Positions 1 to 5,443 are shown, numbered from the stretch's first letter. The stretch is DNA of 5,443 bases from Pseudarthrobacter sp. (GCA_013362385.1 JABFWC010000026.1:1-5443), one strand, 5' to 3'. The notes: generated by a model from the sequence alone, not told the origin. Program-made: numbers and translations.

Positions 1-1
1 C

Positions 2-1786
2 ATGGGCAACGCCGACGTCATCCTTGCCATCGCCACCGACCAGGGCAAATACTACTTCGCTCCCAGCAGCGCCAGCAGCATCTACTCCAAGCGCACCAAC
101 ATCACGCAGAATGCCATCGCTGCCAACCTCGGCGCCGGCAATCGCGACTTCGCCCAGGCTGCCATTGACACGGCCTCCGCCGTTGGTGATGCCGCAGGCG
201 GCGGCAGCGGCACTGTGTCCTCCGGAGACGGGGCCGGCGCGGCCGTCCTCGTCGGCGCCGGTGTGGTCGTGGCAGGCGGCGGTGCCTACCTCTACTACCG
301 CAACCGGCGGAAGAAGGCTGCCGCCGGCCAGGCGTCCAGCGGCAGCTATGGCCCGCAGGGCGCCGAGCTGGATCCGCTGGCATCGCTCAGCGTCGAGGAA
401 CTGCGGCGCAAGAGCGGCTCGCTGCTGATCGAGGCCGACGACGCCATCAAATCCAGCGAGCAGGAACTCGGCTTCGCCCAGGCGCAGTACGGCGACTCCG
501 CCGTCGGCAATTTCACCAAGGCGCTCGACGATGCCAAGGCCCACATGAGCGAATCCTTCAAGCTGCAGCAGCAGCTCGATGACCACATCCCGGACACCGA
601 GGAGCAGCAGCGCGCCTGGCTGGGCGAAATCATCCGGCGTTCCGAGGCGGCCCTGGCGTCGCTGCAGGAGCAGAAGGCCGACTTCGATTCCCTGCGGGAG
701 CTGGAGAAAAACGCCCCTCAGGCGCTGGCAGCCGTCAACACCGGGGCGCGGCAGGCCGACGCAAAGATTGCCACCGCGGAACAGTCCCTGGCAGCAATGC
801 GGTCAAAGTACGCCGATAGCGCCCTGACGCAGGTTGCGGACAACATTGTGCAGGCCAAAGAGCGCCTTGCATTCGTCCAGAACGCTTCCGCCACGGCGCA
901 GCAGAAACTGGGCGAAGGTGAAGGAAGCATGGCCAGCGTGGCCGTCCGGGCTGCCGAAGAGAGCCTGCACCAGACAAACGTCCTGCTGGACGCCATCTCA
1001 AAGGTCGCGGGCAACCTTGACGAGGCCCGCAACAACCTCGATGCGGCAGTCGTGGACACCTCGCAGGACCTCGCCCAGGCCAAGGCCATGATCCAGTCCG
1101 GCTCCCACGCCGAACTCGCGGGCCCGGTGGCCGCGGTGGAGGCTGCTCTCGCGCAGGTCAAGACCGAAATCCAGGGCGGAAAGATCGACCCCATCGCCAC
1201 CTTGCAGCGTGTTGAAGGCGCCCACCAGACGCTGGACCAGGCGTTGACGGGCATCCGGGACCAGCAGGAACAGGCCCGGCGTGCGCAGGCTTCGCTGCAG
1301 CAGACCATCATGTCTGCGCAGGCACAGATCAGTGCGACCTCCGACTACATCACCGCCCGGCGCGGCGGTGTGGGCACCGAGGCAAGGACGCGGCTGGCTG
1401 AGTCGCAGCGGAACCTCGACTACGCCCTGTCGATCGCGCGCACCGACCCTGTCACGGCCCTCACCTACGCGCAGCAGGCCCACGCCCTGGCTGCCCAGGC
1501 GGCCCAACTGGCACAGGCCGACGTTGACCACTTCGACGGCTACGCCAACCAGGGTTACGGCCGCGGCGGCATGTTCGGCGGCGGAGGAGGCGGCGGCCTG
1601 GGCGGCGCCATCCTCGGCGGCATCCTGATCAACTCCATCCTCAACGGCGGCCACGGCGGCGGGGGCGGCGGAGGCGGCTGGGGCGGCGACGGCGGAGGCG
1701 GCGGCTGGGGCGGTGACGGCGGAGGTTTCGGCGGCGGCGACTTTGGCGGCGGAGACTTCGGCGGAGGCGATTCCGGCAGTTTCTAG
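2..1786 (+). CDS. TPM-domain membrane protein with long helical region and Gly-rich tail (5' partial)
   Basis: The reading frame is open at the left edge and the N-terminus is missing. The ATG at position 2 lies inside the TPM fold and is not taken as the start. Residues (counted from that ATG) about 1-60 resemble the C-terminal half of a TPM domain, with a strand like DVILAIATDQGKYYF followed by helices. A low-complexity Gly/Ser linker (66-78) leads to one transmembrane helix (about 79-99) closed by the basic stop-transfer YYRNRRKK. The domain before the helix is therefore probably outside the cell and the rest cytoplasmic. Residues 126-510 are Ala/Gln/Glu-rich, almost entirely helical, and contain repeated units (see findings). 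Residues 514-594 are Gly-rich with WGGDGGG and GGGDF repeats, ending SGSF. Two stop codons follow in tandem (TAG TAG). Full-length relatives should add a signal peptide and the first half of the TPM domain. The biochemical role is not established; the adjacent pspA suggests membrane maintenance. Confidence 0.85.
   Translation: MGNADVILAIATDQGKYYFAPSSASSIYSKRTNITQNAIAANLGAGNRDFAQAAIDTASAVGDAAGGGSGTVSSGDGAGAAVLVGAGVVVAGGGAYLYYRNRRKKAAAGQASSGSYGPQGAELDPLASLSVEELRRKSGSLLIEADDAIKSSEQELGFAQAQYGDSAVGNFTKALDDAKAHMSESFKLQQQLDDHIPDTEEQQRAWLGEIIRRSEAALASLQEQKADFDSLRELEKNAPQALAAVNTGARQADAKIATAEQSLAAMRSKYADSALTQVADNIVQAKERLAFVQNASATAQQKLGEGEGSMASVAVRAAEESLHQTNVLLDAISKVAGNLDEARNNLDAAVVDTSQDLAQAKAMIQSGSHAELAGPVAAVEAALAQVKTEIQGGKIDPIATLQRVEGAHQTLDQALTGIRDQQEQARRAQASLQQTIMSAQAQISATSDYITARRGGVGTEARTRLAESQRNLDYALSIARTDPVTALTYAQQAHALAAQAAQLAQADVDHFDGYANQGYGRGGMFGGGGGGGLGGAILGGILINSILNGGHGGGGGGGGWGGDGGGGGWGGDGGGFGGGDFGGGDFGGGDSGSF
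1679..1774 (+). repeat. In-gene Gly-codon tandem repeats
   Basis: Two 27-base units encode WGGDGGG-type repeats; the first starts at 1679 and the second at 1706. Three 15-base units at 1730-1774 encode GGGDF, GGGDF and GGGDS. The coding strand is a run of G-rich triplets (GGC, GGA, GGG) with few interruptions. Such tracts are prone to slippage and can form G-rich structures in DNA or mRNA. The repeats stay in frame and the codons vary between units, so the tract is part of the protein and not an insertion. Confidence 0.75.
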
Positions 1787-1794
1787 TAGATACT

Positions 1795-1861
1795 CCAGCG
1801 TGCCGGGACGGCCCGGCCCGCTGGCAGAAGCAGTACACCACTGTGCACCGGTTCCAGTGGT
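1795..1861 (+). promoter_or_regulatory. Two inverted repeats between the TPM gene and pspA
   Basis: The first is CCAGCG-T-GCCGGG (1795-1807) pairing with CCCGGC-C-CGCTGG (1812-1824): 12 pairs, one mismatch and a four-base ACGG loop. The second is ACCACTG (1837-1843) pairing with CAGTGGT (1855-1861) across an 11-base loop. Neither is followed by a T tract. I see no convincing -35/-10 pair in this gap, so readthrough from the upstream gene into pspA is the simplest reading. The first hairpin may weaken readthrough or act as an RNA processing or stability element. The second could be an operator or chance. Confidence 0.45.
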
Positions 1862-1872
1862 CCACACAGAGC

Positions 1873-1883
1873 AGGACGAAAGG
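1873..1883 (+). promoter_or_regulatory. Ribosome binding site of pspA
   Basis: AGGAC followed by GAAAGG lies upstream of the ATG at 1892, with 8 bases between GAAAGG and the start codon. This purine-rich stretch supports the chosen start, which also gives the conserved PspA N-terminus. Confidence 0.7.
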
Positions 1884-1891
1884 CAAACACC

Positions 1892-2680
1892 ATGGTTAAG
1901 CAGTCCATTTTCGGCCGGATCGCGCAGCTGGCGAAGGCGAACATCAACTCCTTGCTGGACAACGCCGAGGATCCGCAGAAGTTGCTGGACCAGATGGTCC
2001 GCGACTACACCAATAACATCGCTGAGGCCGAGTCCGCCGTCGCGCAGACCATCGGCAACCTTCGCATGCTCGAGGACGACTACAACGAGGACGTCAAAAA
2101 CGCCCGCGACTGGGGTAACAAAGCCCTGGCAGCCTCCCGCAAGGCCGATGAGTTCCGGGCCGCCGGCGATGTTGCCGACGCAGAGACGTTCGACAACCTG
2201 GCCAAGGTGGCCCTGCAGCGCCAGATCGCGGCCGAGAACGAGGCCAAGGGCGCAGAGCCGAGCATCACCTCCCAGCGTGAAGTGGTGGACAAGCTGAAGA
2301 CCGGTCTTGAGCAGATGAAGAACAAGCTCAACCAGCTGACCAGCAAGCGCAACGAACTCGTGGCCCGTTCCAAGACCGCCGCAGCGCAGGCTCAGGTGCA
2401 CGACGCCATCAAGAGCATCGACATCATGGACCCCACCAGCGAGGTGGGCCGCTTCGAGGAAAAGATCCGCCGCGAAGAGGCAAAGGTCCGCGGGCAGCAG
2501 GAACTTGCAGCGTCCAGCCTGGACGCACAGTTCAACCAGCTGGAAGACCTTGGCGAGCAGACGGAGATCGAGGCCCGCCTGGCCGCCCTGAAGTCCGGCG
2601 GCGCCAAGCCTGCACTGGGCGCGGGAAGCCCGGCAGCTGCCGAGTCCACCGTTGACGAGGCCGACTTCGACAAGCTCTGA
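1892..2680 (+). CDS. pspA: PspA/IM30 family phage shock-like membrane protein
   Basis: The 262-residue product has the PspA/IM30 (Vipp1) pattern, belonging to the bacterial branch of the ESCRT-III-like fold. These peripheral proteins bind the inner leaflet of the cytoplasmic membrane, oligomerise and counter proton leakage or envelope stress. An amphipathic N-terminal segment (residues 1-20, starting MVKQSIFGRIAQLAK) is followed by the family signature around DPQKLLDQMVRDY (27-39). A long, charged coiled-coil hairpin occupies about 40-160, and further helices run to about 235. The C-terminal tail is a Gly/Ala/Pro linker ending in an acidic stretch, DEADFDKL, and makes the protein somewhat longer than typical 220-230-residue PspA. 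The gene lies 105 bases after the TPM gene on the same strand, probably co-transcribed with it, and is closed by tandem hairpins. No PspB, PspC or PspF partner is visible here. The family call is firm; the regulatory circuit is not visible. Confidence 0.93.
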   Translation: MVKQSIFGRIAQLAKANINSLLDNAEDPQKLLDQMVRDYTNNIAEAESAVAQTIGNLRMLEDDYNEDVKNARDWGNKALAASRKADEFRAAGDVADAETFDNLAKVALQRQIAAENEAKGAEPSITSQREVVDKLKTGLEQMKNKLNQLTSKRNELVARSKTAAAQAQVHDAIKSIDIMDPTSEVGRFEEKIRREEAKVRGQQELAASSLDAQFNQLEDLGEQTEIEARLAALKSGGAKPALGAGSPAAAESTVDEADFDKL

Positions 2681-2685
2681 TCCAC

Positions 2686-2742
2686 CGGGAGCACGCCTCC
2701 CGAACCATGGCAAAGGGCCGGGACCGAAGTCCCGGCCCTTTG
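2686..2742 (+). terminator. Tandem hairpins ending the TPM-pspA unit
   Basis: A small hairpin, CGGGAG (2686-2691) with CTCCCG (2697-2702) and a five-base loop, sits just after the pspA stop. It is followed by a perfect 14-bp stem, CAAAGGGCCGGGAC (2711-2724) with its complement (2729-2742) around the tetraloop CGAA. The run of U after the stem is limited to the TTT inside its 3' arm, as is common for terminators of high-GC actinobacteria. The position between pspA and the next gene fits transcription termination. The hairpin is symmetric, so it could also work on the other strand. Confidence 0.8.
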
Positions 2743-2767
2743 CTGTGCCGCCATCGGCACCGCTGTG

Positions 2768-2773
2768 TACCGT
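2768..2773 (+). promoter_or_regulatory. Candidate -10 element for a leaderless photolyase transcript
   Basis: TACCGT matches the actinobacterial -10 pattern TAnnnT and ends six bases before the ATG at 2780. That is about where transcription would start if the mRNA began at the start codon. No Shine-Dalgarno sequence stands at a useful distance from that ATG, and no clear -35 is seen. The call rests on one short motif plus spacing, so it is tentative. Confidence 0.35.
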
Positions 2774-2779
2774 GGTGGC

Positions 2780-4207
2780 ATGGCTTCTTCCGACGGAACG
2801 TCCCTGGTTTGGCTCCGCGATGATCTAAGGCTGGACGATAACCCGGCCCTGGCGGAGGCGGCCCGGCTGGGCAACCCCACGACTGTGGTCTACGTCCTGG
2901 ACGAGGTGTCAGAAGGGGTGCGGCCTCTGGGGGGAGCTGCCCGCTGGTGGCTGCACCACTCCCTCAACTCCCTGGCTGACGCGCTTGAAGCCAAGGGTTC
3001 ACGCCTGGTGCTGCGCCGCGGACCCGCCGCCGATGCCATCCGCACTATCGCCCGGCAGACCAAGGCCGCGCGCCTCCTCTGGAACCGCCGGTACGGCCTG
3101 CCCGAGCGGAACATCGACGCAGCTTTGAAGGACTGGGCTGCCGGGAGGGGCATCGAAGCGTCCAGCTTCCAGGCGAACCTCCTGTTCGAACCCTGGACCG
3201 TCCGCACCGGTGCCGGCGGATACTACAAGGTCTACTCCCCGTTCTGGCGGGCCTGCCTGGCGTCGCATGATGTCCGTGATCCCGTGGACGCCCCGGTGGC
3301 GCTCCCCGGACCTGCAGCATCAGGGCATGGCTTGCCTGCCAGCGACACCTTGGCCAGCTGGAAACTGCTGCCCGCCTCCCCCGACTGGAGCGGCGGCCTG
3401 GCCAAGACCTGGGAGCCGGGCGAACAGGGGGCGGCCCGGCGGCTGGCGGACTTCCTGGCCGGCCCCCTCGAGGAGTACGGCTCCGGCCGGAACATTCCGG
3501 GAACCGAGGGAACCAGCCGGCTCTCACCGCATCTGCGTTTCGGCGAGGTGAGCCCGTTCCGGGTGTGGCGGGAGATCCGCCGCCGCCACCCGCACCAGGT
3601 CCCCGCCGACGTCGGGATCTTCCGTTCCGAACTGGGCTGGCGCGAGTTCAACTGGCACCTGCTGTACCACAACCCCGACCTCGCCACCCGGAACTTCCGG
3701 CCGGCCTTCGACAAGTTCCAGTGGGAATCGCCGGGCCGCCAGGAACTCCAAGCCTGGCGGCAAGGGAGGACCGGCTACCCGCTGGTCGACGCCGGGATGC
3801 GGCAGCTCTGGCAGACGGGATGGATGCACAACCGGGTGCGCATGGCCGCCGCCTCGTTCCTGGTCAAGAACCTCCTGACGGACTGGCGGGTCGGCGAGGA
3901 ATGGTTTTGGGACACACTCGTGGACGCCGACGCCGCCAACAATCCCGCCAACTGGCAATGGGTGGCAGGCTCCGGTGCGGATGCCTCACCCTACTACCGC
4001 ATTTTCAACCCCGTGACGCAGAGCAGGAAGTTCGACCCCGAAGGCCGGTATCTGCGCCAGTTCATTCCGGAGCTCGCCGGCGTCGAGGGCAAGGCAATCC
4101 ACGAGCCCTGGACGGCGGAGACGGGCCGCTATCCCATGCCCCTGGTGGACCTGCAGGATTCCCGCCAGCGGGCCCTGGAGGCATACCGGAAGCTCAAGGA
4201 AGGCTGA
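2780..4207 (+). CDS. phr: Deoxyribodipyrimidine photo-lyase (class I type, FAD-dependent)
   Basis: This 475-residue enzyme uses blue light and FADH- to split cyclobutane pyrimidine dimers in DNA. Length and domain order match class I photolyases: an N-terminal alpha/beta antenna domain (about 7-130, starting LVWLRDDLRLDDNPAL), a linker, then the helical FAD domain (about 215-470). Conserved stretches include TSRLSPHLRFGEVSP (245-259), GWREF (286-290), YPLVDAGMRQL (333-343), GWMHNRVRM (347-355) and NWQWVAGSGADA (391-402). Aligned by eye to E. coli PhrB, E284 and W287 match substrate-side E274 and W277, and N388 matches N378 beside the flavin. W392, W369 and W315 match the electron-transfer triad W382, W359 and W306. 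The protein therefore looks active. In the antenna region E109 is present, but the preceding residue is Pro instead of the E. coli Asn, so the chromophore (folate or deazaflavin) is undecided. The start chosen is ATG 2780; an in-frame GTG at 2765 would add only five residues (MYRGG) and has no better ribosome site. Class I is favoured over a non-repair cryptochrome. Confidence 0.95.
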   Translation: MASSDGTSLVWLRDDLRLDDNPALAEAARLGNPTTVVYVLDEVSEGVRPLGGAARWWLHHSLNSLADALEAKGSRLVLRRGPAADAIRTIARQTKAARLLWNRRYGLPERNIDAALKDWAAGRGIEASSFQANLLFEPWTVRTGAGGYYKVYSPFWRACLASHDVRDPVDAPVALPGPAASGHGLPASDTLASWKLLPASPDWSGGLAKTWEPGEQGAARRLADFLAGPLEEYGSGRNIPGTEGTSRLSPHLRFGEVSPFRVWREIRRRHPHQVPADVGIFRSELGWREFNWHLLYHNPDLATRNFRPAFDKFQWESPGRQELQAWRQGRTGYPLVDAGMRQLWQTGWMHNRVRMAAASFLVKNLLTDWRVGEEWFWDTLVDADAANNPANWQWVAGSGADASPYYRIFNPVTQSRKFDPEGRYLRQFIPELAGVEGKAIHEPWTAETGRYPMPLVDLQDSRQRALEAYRKLKEG

Positions 4208-4225
4208 GGCCCGGTCAGCGGCTGA
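4203..4225. repeat. Alternating short inverted repeat over both convergent stop codons
   Basis: GCTGA (4203-4207), TCAGC (4215-4219) and GCTGA (4221-4225) alternate, so the middle copy can pair with either neighbour. The first copy contains the photolyase stop codon and the second contains the stop codon of the minus-strand gene. The stems are only 5 bp and no T tract follows, so a terminator function is weakly supported. A further 7-bp inverted repeat, GCCCATC (4230-4236) with GATGGGC (4245-4251), lies just inside the end of the minus-strand gene. Confidence 0.3.
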
Positions 4226-5147
4226 CTTTGCCCATCAGGGAAGCGATGGGCCGCAGGAAGATCGGCCGGGCGAGGAACCAGGCGGCCACCATGACGGCCA
4301 CGGACGCAAGGAACACCCAGAAGCCGAACCAGCTGTCGTCGTCGCGCACCCCGTACATGTGGTTCAGGTTGCGCAGCGCTCCCGTGGCCAGGACAAGGAA
4401 GACGTGGACCACGATGAAGGCCACGAAGTAGATCATCACCGGGAAGTGCACGGCGCGGGCCCACTCGATGGGATACGCCTTGTTGAGGCCGGTGGCCTTC
4501 TTGGGCCAGGCGGAGGACATCCTCAGGCCTGTGATGAACGCCAGCGGCGCGGCAAGGAAGACGGTGGCGAAGTAGGCCAGGAGCTGCAGCGCGTTGTAGT
4601 TGACCCAGCCGTCCTCCGTGGGCCAGTCCAGCGATGCGTACTGAAGCGCGGCCGACAGGGCATTGGGGAAGATGTCCCAGCTTGTGGGGACGATGCGGGT
4701 CCACTGTCCGGTGGCGAACAGCAGGACCGCGAACACCAGCCCGTTCAGTACCCACAGGACGTCCAGGGTGAGGTGAAACCACAGCTCCAGCGAGATCTTG
4801 GCAGGCGCGTTTTTCGTGCGGATGAGGCCCTTGTTGTTCCGCGTCCAGTGGCCGCTCGGCTTGGTGGTGGTCCGCACCTGCCATCCGGTGCGGATGATCA
4901 GGAGCAGGAAGAACGCGTTGAGGAAATGCTGCCAGGCCAGCCAGGCCGGGAACCCGACGGGAGCATTGTCCGGCAGCTCGGAGTGGCCCGGGTAGGTGGC
5001 GAGGACGGAGGCGACGGCGGGAAGCCCCACGAGCAGCCTGGCGATCAGCACCACCAGGACGAGCCCCACGAGGACCGCCGGAACCGTCCAGTAAAGCCGG
5101 TTCCGCTTACCCGTCGCGGTGCCGGGCTTCTTCGTGGATGTGGCCAT
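4215..5147 (-). CDS. Cytochrome b/b6-type integral membrane protein, probable diheme electron carrier
   Basis: The 310-residue product has six predicted transmembrane helices (about 22-43, 67-86, 122-146, 187-208, 233-255 and 273-292). Basic residues concentrate in the N-terminus, in loops 87-120 and 209-231, and in the C-terminus, so both ends should be cytoplasmic. Histidines suited to haem binding are H74 (helix 2), H125 (helix 3), and H234 and H248 in helix 5. The 14-residue spacing of the last two is that of the formate dehydrogenase gamma (FdnI) and hydrogenase b-type cytochromes. This predicts two b haems: H74/H248 near the outer face and H125/H234 near the inner face. Such subunits exchange electrons between quinones and a partner oxidoreductase. 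No partner gene lies in the window: the downstream neighbour is the convergent photolyase, with 7 bases between stops, and the upstream neighbour is a tRNA. The start at 5147 gives a basic N-terminus (MATSTKKPG) before helix 1 and has a ribosome site. The partner and substrate are unknown. Confidence 0.85.
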   Translation of the reverse strand: MATSTKKPGTATGKRNRLYWTVPAVLVGLVLVVLIARLLVGLPAVASVLATYPGHSELPDNAPVGFPAWLAWQHFLNAFFLLLIIRTGWQVRTTTKPSGHWTRNNKGLIRTKNAPAKISLELWFHLTLDVLWVLNGLVFAVLLFATGQWTRIVPTSWDIFPNALSAALQYASLDWPTEDGWVNYNALQLLAYFATVFLAAPLAFITGLRMSSAWPKKATGLNKAYPIEWARAVHFPVMIYFVAFIVVHVFLVLATGALRNLNHMYGVRDDDSWFGFWVFLASVAVMVAAWFLARPIFLRPIASLMGKVSR

Positions 5148-5158
5148 CGAACAACTTA

Positions 5159-5164
5159 CCTCTC
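5159..5164 (-). promoter_or_regulatory. Ribosome binding site of the cytochrome b gene
   Basis: On the minus strand GAGAGG precedes the ATG at 5147 with 11 intervening bases, slightly longer than ideal. It is the only purine-rich stretch close to this start. Confidence 0.5.
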
Positions 5165-5210
5165 AGGAATGACTGCAGGCTGCCCACAGATCGTGAGGCT
5201 CCTGCGAATG

Positions 5211-5242
5211 AGAATACTAGGAACCGGATACATCCAAGCAAA
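5211..5242 (-). promoter_or_regulatory. Candidate promoter of the cytochrome b gene
   Basis: On the minus strand TAGTAT (5219-5214) fits the TAnnnT -10 pattern; the overlapping TATTCT (5216-5211) is an alternative. TTTGCT (5242-5237) lies 17 bases upstream of the first as a weak -35, and TTGGAT (5237-5232) lies 15 bases upstream of the second. The A/T-rich patch is conspicuous against the GC-rich background, and the leader to the ATG would be about 60 bases. A small near-palindrome, GGAT-AC-ATCC (plus-strand 5226-5235), sits between the -35 and -10 regions and could be an operator or chance. Confidence 0.35.
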
Positions 5243-5281
5243 AGAAGACCCCGCCCGGCGTAACGGCCGGACGGGGTCTTC
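5240..5281 (-). terminator. Intrinsic terminator of the initiator tRNA gene
   Basis: Read on the minus strand, GAAGACCCCG followed by TCCGGC (5281-5266) pairs with the segment 5259-5244 across a six-base loop. This makes a 16-bp stem with one T-G wobble, followed directly by TTTT (5243-5240). The stem begins five bases after the tRNA 3' end. It is the most canonical terminator in the window. Confidence 0.9.
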
Positions 5282-5286
5282 ATAAG

Positions 5287-5360
5287 TTGCGGGGACAGGA
5301 TTTGAACCTGTGACCTCTGGGTTATGAGCCCAGCGAGCTACCGAACTGCTCCACCCCGCG
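5287..5360 (-). tRNA. Initiator tRNA-Met (fMet), anticodon CAU
   Basis: The minus strand folds into a full cloverleaf of 74 bases without an encoded CCA. The acceptor arm is CGCGGGG against CCCCGCA, the D stem GAGC/GCTC, the anticodon stem CTGGG/CCCAG around the loop CTCATAA, and the T stem ACAGG/CCTGT around TTCAAAT. The anticodon CAT is at 5326-5324. Three initiator hallmarks are present: an unpaired C1-A72 at the acceptor end, three consecutive G-C pairs below the anticodon loop, and an A11-U24 pair in the D stem. These separate it from elongator tRNA-Met and from the CAU tRNA for Ile. It delivers formylmethionine to start translation. Confidence 0.97.
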
Positions 5361-5376
5361 TCGCTTGATCAACACT

Positions 5377-5403
5377 ACCCTATTTTGCCCGCCGCTCTGA
5401 CAA
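5377..5403 (-). promoter_or_regulatory. Candidate promoter of the initiator tRNA
   Basis: On the minus strand TTGTCA (5403-5398) and TAGGGT (5382-5377) lie 15 bases apart, preceded by an AAAA run just upstream of the -10. The -10 matches the TAnnnT form and would start transcription roughly 10 bases before the tRNA 5' end, leaving a short leader for RNase P to remove. The spacer is a little short of the usual 16-18 bases. Confidence 0.55.
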
Positions 5404-5443
5404 CCGCCAACCATCCGCCGGAGGACCACGCCACCCGCCGCCA

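Noticed and set aside
2..181. Position-2 ATG as a true start of the TPM gene
   Set aside because: The frame enters in the middle of the TPM fold with no signal peptide, and no ribosome site can be seen at the edge. The gene is better read as cut by the window boundary.
1679..1774. CRISPR-like or mobile repeat array
   Set aside because: The repeats are short, contiguous, in frame and encode a Gly-rich tail; there are no spacers and no flanking duplications.
998..2713. Minus-strand open frame of 571 codons spanning the end of the TPM gene and all of pspA
   Set aside because: It runs antisense to two well-supported genes, crosses their gap, has no recognisable domain, and its Ala/Val/Leu/Gly composition is what the complement of GC-rich coding DNA gives.
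3565..4431. Plus-strand frame of 288 codons overlapping the photolyase
   Set aside because: Pro/Arg/Gly-rich shadow frame of the photolyase, which carries all expected conserved residues in its own frame.
4359..5285. Plus-strand open frame of 308 codons over the cytochrome b gene
   Set aside because: The translation is charged, Gly/Gln-rich and lacks a recognisable fold, while the opposite strand encodes six clean membrane helices with haem histidines. It also runs through the tRNA terminator.
5287..5360. The CAU tRNA as elongator tRNA-Met or as tRNA-Ile with modified anticodon
   Set aside because: The C1-A72 mismatch and the three G-C pairs in the anticodon stem are initiator-specific features.

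Overview
The window is high-GC, densely coding DNA with strongly G/C-biased third codon positions. Short AG-rich ribosome binding sites, hairpins with few U residues as terminators and a TAGGGT-type -10 before a tRNA fit a high-GC Gram-positive. Protein style (Gly-rich TPM protein, PspA, photolyase) suggests a Micrococcaceae actinobacterium such as Arthrobacter or Pseudarthrobacter. That assignment is by impression, not by a search.

Layout. (1) Positions 1-2742, plus strand: a probable two-gene unit. The first gene is cut by the left edge and encodes a membrane-anchored protein: the end of a TPM domain, one transmembrane helix, a long repeated helical region and a Gly-rich tail. After a 105-base gap containing two small inverted repeats comes a PspA/IM30-family gene, closed by two tandem hairpins, the second a perfect 14-bp stem. 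(2) Positions 2743-4207, plus strand: a class I-type DNA photolyase with an intact set of flavin and electron-transfer residues. It has no clear ribosome binding site and may be leaderless. (3) Positions 4215-5147, minus strand: a six-helix cytochrome b-type membrane protein whose stop codon lies 7 bases from the photolyase stop (convergent ends). (4) Positions 5240-5403, minus strand: an initiator tRNA-Met with its own candidate promoter and a strong intrinsic terminator. The last 40 bases (5404-5443) show nothing I can name.

How the genes relate. The TPM protein and PspA probably act together at the cytoplasmic membrane in envelope-stress or membrane-maintenance functions. The photolyase repairs UV-induced pyrimidine dimers. 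The cytochrome b probably passes electrons between the quinone pool and a partner enzyme encoded elsewhere. The photolyase, cytochrome b and tRNA look like independent transcription units. I see no mobile element, CRISPR array, toxin-antitoxin pair or defence island, and no convincing undescribed system. The points most worth a second look are the TPM-PspA pair, the internal repeats of the TPM protein and the orphan diheme-type cytochrome b.
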